From NCBI GenBank assembly GCA_003552565.1, contig PUNB01000167.1, positions 1 to 7,185 of the forward strand: a stretch of DNA of 7,185 bases. The letters are read 5' to 3'. A program made the translations under genes and the position numbers. The stretch comes from Lentisphaerota bacterium (lineage in GTDB: Bacteria; Verrucomicrobiota; Lentisphaeria; Oligosphaerales; PUNB01). Below are positions 5,073-7,185 of the stretch, piece by piece (position 1 is the first letter of the stretch; the number at the start of each line of letters is the position of its first letter). The notes under the pieces are model-generated. The model did no database searches. It was not told the origin of the DNA and saw only the letters and a list, made by a program, of their open reading frames with translations.

Positions 5073-5885
5073 TTAACTTCGTCTCTGCCGCGCGGCTTCA
5101 AAAAGCAGTAAAGCGGCGCTCACAGCCACGTTCAAGGAATCAGCGCTGCCGAGCATAGGAATGCGTGCCGTTTTCTCGGCCGCCCGCAAACATTCATTGC
5201 TTAAACCTTTATCTTCCGAACCCACCGCCATCGCGGTCGGCCCGCGCATGTCTACTTGAGTGTAATCAGTTCCCGCCGCCGGGGCGGCGGCGATTAATTG
5301 TATTTCCCGCTTTTGGAGCCAATCAATGGTTTCTGAAGTGCTTGCCTCCACCAGCGGCATGGTGAAGAGAACGCCCGTGCTGGCTCTGACAGTGTTCGGG
5401 TTATAAATGTCGGTTACGCCATTACACAGAATCACTCCATCCGCTCCGGCACCATCGGCAATCCGCAGCAGACTGCCGAGATTGCCAGGTTTTTCAATAC
5501 CTTCGGCAATCAGCAACAAAGGCAATTCATTGATCGGCAGATCATCTAACTTGAAGTGCTTCTGTATCGCCACCGCCACCGCTCCCTGCGGATTCTGGCG
5601 GTAAGTAATTTTGCTCAACAGCTCGGGAGAAACCTCAAAAACCTCAATGCCCGCTGATTGGAAATCATCAATAGCGGCCGGATCATAAGTTTGTCCGAGT
5701 AAAGGCGGACAAACAAACAGGGTCTCTATCGCGAAACCTCCACGCCGGGCCGAATTTATTTCCCGCCAGCCTTCAACCAAAAAAAGTTTCTGTTGCCGCC
5801 GTTCTCTTGGCAACCGCAATCGAGAAGCATGCTTGATCTGGGGATTTTGAAGGCTGGTCAGACGTTTCATTGTATAATCTCGCAT
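5073..5885 (-). CDS. TrmH/SpoU-family 2'-O-ribose RNA methyltransferase (RlmB/TsnR-like)
   Basis: A 270-residue SPOUT-class enzyme that moves a methyl group from S-adenosylmethionine to a ribose 2'-OH of rRNA or tRNA. The N-terminal substrate-binding domain shows the typical SLQNPQIK start, FLVEGWREI (35-43) and ITYRQNPQGAVAV (93-105). The knotted catalytic domain has motif 1, EGIEKPGNLGSLLR (128-141) with Asn135 and Arg141; the conserved YNPNTVRASTG (161-171); motif 2, AVGSEDKGLSNE (220-231); and motif 3, IPMLGSADSLNVAVSAA (242-258). Length and order are complete. The exact target nucleotide cannot be told from sequence. Two starts are possible: ATG at 5885, which touches the C repeat, or ATG at 5870 (MKRLTSLQ), which begins where most family members do and has a weak GAG upstream. 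The second is at least as likely. It is divergent from proC. Confidence 0.92.
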   Translation of the reverse strand: MRDYTMKRLTSLQNPQIKHASRLRLPRERRQQKLFLVEGWREINSARRGGFAIETLFVCPPLLGQTYDPAAIDDFQSAGIEVFEVSPELLSKITYRQNPQGAVAVAIQKHFKLDDLPINELPLLLIAEGIEKPGNLGSLLRIADGAGADGVILCNGVTDIYNPNTVRASTGVLFTMPLVEASTSETIDWLQKREIQLIAAAPAAGTDYTQVDMRGPTAMAVGSEDKGLSNECLRAAEKTARIPMLGSADSLNVAVSAALLLFEAARQRRS

Positions 5886-5909
5886 TTTGTGTTTTTTGTG
5901 GCTATTAAA
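5885..5909 (+). repeat. C module, copy 2
   Basis: It matches 547-571 at 24 of 25 positions and is followed by a B repeat, as there. On the minus strand it ends exactly at the upstream ATG (5883-5885) of the methyltransferase gene. It therefore supplies the sequence just before that start codon, where no Shine-Dalgarno is present. Confidence 0.8.
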
Positions 5910-5916
5910 CCTGGTG

Positions 5917-5970
5917 TTTCATACAAGCCCGACCGCCGGCGCAAAGCGCCTGATACCCCGGAATAGAAAC
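5917..5970 (+). repeat. B repeat, copy 5 (54 bp)
   Basis: It begins GTTTCATACAAGCCCGACC and ends ATACCCCGG then AATAGAAAC, so its ends GTTTC and GAAAC are inverted. This is the best central stem in the family: GGCGC at 5938-5942 with GCGCC at 5946-5950 and an AAA loop. It follows a C module instead of an A module. Confidence 0.8.
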
Positions 5971-6105
5971 AGCGGTGAACGAGATCGGCGATCAGCCTTC
6001 GTCAGCTACGGCTAGACATGCGAGAAAGGTAAACGATTATGAGACTCGTCATCCGTTCTCGTCGCCGTTATCGTCAACCGCTTAGTAGACCGTGTTTCAC
6101 ATTTG

Positions 6106-6130
6106 CCCTGACACCTGAACACTGAAACCA
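6106..6130 (+). repeat. A module, copy 3 (25 bp)
   Basis: CCCTGACACCTGAACACTGA plus five more bases, the exact reverse complement of 4778-4802. It ends 58 bases before the proC start codon and is followed by a short B fragment. Confidence 0.85.
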
Positions 6131-6132
6131 CT

Positions 6133-6148
6133 AAGTTCCACATAAGAC
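6133..6148 (+). repeat. partial B repeat (left end only)
   Basis: AAGTTCCACATAAGAC aligns with the AAGTCTCACATAAGCC left end of the full B copies. The rest of B is missing. It lies 40 bases before the proC start. Confidence 0.6.
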
Positions 6149-6188
6149 AACCAAACTGAACCAATAATCAAAAACACGGAGAACGACA

Positions 6189-6986
6189 ATGAAAATCGGT
6201 TTTCTCGGCACCGGCAAAATGGCCACAGCCATAGCCCGGGGATTAATCGACAAAAAAGACTGGGGACCTGAACAAATGGCGGGCATGGACATATCCGCCG
6301 AAGCCCGTGAACAATTTGAGGCGACAACGGGAATCCCGGCTTTCGAACATTTATCGCAACTGGCTCAGCACTCCCAGGCAATTGTGCTTGGAGTCAAGCC
6401 GCAGCAGGCCCGCGAAGCATCGCAGGCCGCCCGCGACCATTTTCAGGATAAATTGGTTATCTCTATCGCCGCCGGCCTGCCGCTGACAAAGCTGAGTCGC
6501 TGGTTCGGACATCAGCGGATTGTTCGAGTCATGCCGAACACTCCTTCAACTGTCGGTCGCGGTATGTCCGTTTACGCCTGTGGAAATGAAGTCACTGAAG
6601 AAGACACCGGCTTGGTTGAATCGGTGCTTGGCGCGATCGGCATGGTCGAGCGGCTGGAGGAAAAGCATCTGGACGCGGCAACCGCCCTCAGCGGCAGCGG
6701 GCCGGCTTATATTTTCGAAATCATGCAGGGGCTGATTGAGGCCGGCGAAGCGGCTGGCCTGCCGCCCGAAACAGCGACCCGTCTGACAGCCCAAACAGTG
6801 GCCGGAGCCGCCGCCATGGTACAGGAAAAGATCGGTTCTCCTGAAGAACTGAGGGATGCAGTCACTTCACCTGGAGGAACCACCGAAGCAGGATTGAAAG
6901 TGCTGCACAAAGGAAATTTACGAAAACTGATAAAAAAAACCGTCCTCGCCGCTCGCGACAGATCGATTGAGTTGCGTGATGGATGA
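6189..6986 (+). CDS. proC: pyrroline-5-carboxylate reductase
   Basis: A 265-residue cytoplasmic enzyme that reduces 1-pyrroline-5-carboxylate to L-proline with NAD(P)H, the last step of proline biosynthesis. The N-terminal Rossmann fold has the dinucleotide-binding GTGKMA (7-12) directly after the first beta strand MKIGFL. VKPQ (69-72) and VMPNTPSTVGRG (114-125) are the usual core motifs. The C-terminal dimerisation domain has ALSGSGPAYIF (166-176) and the ProC signature ending DAVTSPGGTTEAGLKVL (223-239). Length is normal for the family (about 260-280) and no key residue is missing. GGAGA at 6178-6182 fixes the start. It stands alone; proA and proB are not in the window. Its upstream region carries an A module and a B fragment within 83 bases of the start. 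Confidence 0.97.
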   Translation: MKIGFLGTGKMATAIARGLIDKKDWGPEQMAGMDISAEAREQFEATTGIPAFEHLSQLAQHSQAIVLGVKPQQAREASQAARDHFQDKLVISIAAGLPLTKLSRWFGHQRIVRVMPNTPSTVGRGMSVYACGNEVTEEDTGLVESVLGAIGMVERLEEKHLDAATALSGSGPAYIFEIMQGLIEAGEAAGLPPETATRLTAQTVAGAAAMVQEKIGSPEELRDAVTSPGGTTEAGLKVLHKGNLRKLIKKTVLAARDRSIELRDG

Positions 6987-7058
6987 TTGTGTTCTGAAAA
7001 AATTCCGTTTATCTGTTCATTACAATTACTCTGCCCGACTCTGCAGTTTTGAGACCCC

Positions 7059-7077
7059 GTGCGAAAAGGTATCGCAC
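7059..7077. repeat. small hairpin downstream of proC
   Basis: GTGCGA at 7059-7064 pairs with TCGCAC at 7072-7077 around a 7-nt loop. No T-run follows, so it is not a standard intrinsic terminator. It lies 6 bases before the long palindrome at the window end and may be part of the same element. Confidence 0.45.
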
Positions 7078-7083
7078 CCATGC

Positions 7084-7185
7084 TCCCGCTTGTTTCGGAT
7101 GAGATTTCGATTTCCCGAGGAAAATCGCTAGCCGTAAGCTAACGGTTTTCCTCGGGAAACCGGAAGATCGCCGAAACAAGCGGGA
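7084..7185. repeat. long near-perfect palindrome at the window edge
   Basis: TCCCGCTTGTTTCGG at 7084-7098 is the exact reverse complement of 7171-7185. Inside, TTTCCCGAGGAAAA at 7111-7124 is the exact reverse complement of 7146-7159. The tip continues with TAGC/GCTA (7129-7132 and 7138-7141) around a 5-nt loop. The internal loop at 7099-7110 and 7160-7170 is partly paired too. The structure may extend past the window. It could serve as a strong transcription barrier after proC, but it lacks a visible T-run, and its form suits a palindromic REP-like or MITE-like element. Confidence 0.65.

Larger units (their letters stand above)
5886..6188. other. 303-bp divergent intergenic region between the methyltransferase gene and proC
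   Basis: It must contain promoters for both genes, yet nearly half of it is made of C, B and A modules. Between them, positions 5971-6105 contain a GC-richer stretch with CGT/CGC-rich low complexity at about 6045-6078. No confident -35/-10 pair was found for either direction. The proC Shine-Dalgarno GGAGA at 6178-6182 has ideal spacing of six bases. Confidence 0.65.

Noticed and set aside
1010..7072. A shared 13-mer, TGCGAAAAGGTAT, at 1010-1022 and 7060-7072, each downstream of a gene.
   Set aside because: One 13-base match in a 7-kb window is not far from chance expectation, and the flanking bases do not align.

Overview
The window looks like chromosomal DNA from an uncultured, Gram-negative-type bacterium of roughly balanced base composition. 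Single housekeeping genes (proC, a TrmH/SpoU rRNA methyltransferase) sit among small exported or membrane-anchored proteins and long, repeat-rich intergenic stretches. The mixture of signal-anchored proteins of unknown function, CxxCxGxG zinc-finger repeats, a TPR protein and dispersed structured repeats would suit the PVC group (Verrucomicrobiota, Kiritimatiellota, Lentisphaerota) or a similar candidate phylum. That placement is a weak guess from style, not from a search.

Layout. Positions 1-58 may be the tail of a gene that begins outside the window. Positions 59-765 hold a dense patchwork of repeats: two full copies of a 59-bp repeat (called B here), an imperfect stem between them, a 142-bp element closed by a perfect 24-bp inverted repeat, and a T-rich module (C) with a partial B. 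Then comes a small two-helix membrane protein of the YjeT/DUF2065 type (766-999), an inverted-repeat region, a membrane-anchored SagB/ThcOx-type nitroreductase (1317-2045), and, convergently, an exported protein of unknown function (2076-2819, minus). A divergent promoter region leads to a membrane-anchored protein with a DnaJ-like cysteine-rich zinc-finger region but no J domain (3096-3860). This converges on a membrane-anchored five-repeat TPR protein (3891-4526, minus).

From 4527 to 5072 is a second repeat cluster: two B copies in the same orientation around a hairpin made from an 'A' module (CCTGAACACTGAAACC core), then AT-rich low-complexity sequence. The TrmH-family rRNA methyltransferase (5073-5885, minus) is divergent from proC (6189-6986, plus). 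The 303 bp between them again carry C, B and A modules. The window ends within or at the edge of a roughly 102-nt near-perfect palindrome downstream of proC.

The genes do not form an obvious pathway or a recognisable defence or mobile system. Every gene has its own intergenic region and none is in a tight operon. The most unusual content is the non-coding DNA: modules A, B and C recur in fixed relative order and orientation, B keeps a central stem-loop in each full copy, and two further long-stem elements (399-540 and 7084-7185) look like small non-autonomous mobile or REP-like sequences. No transposase, CRISPR array, tRNA or rRNA was seen.
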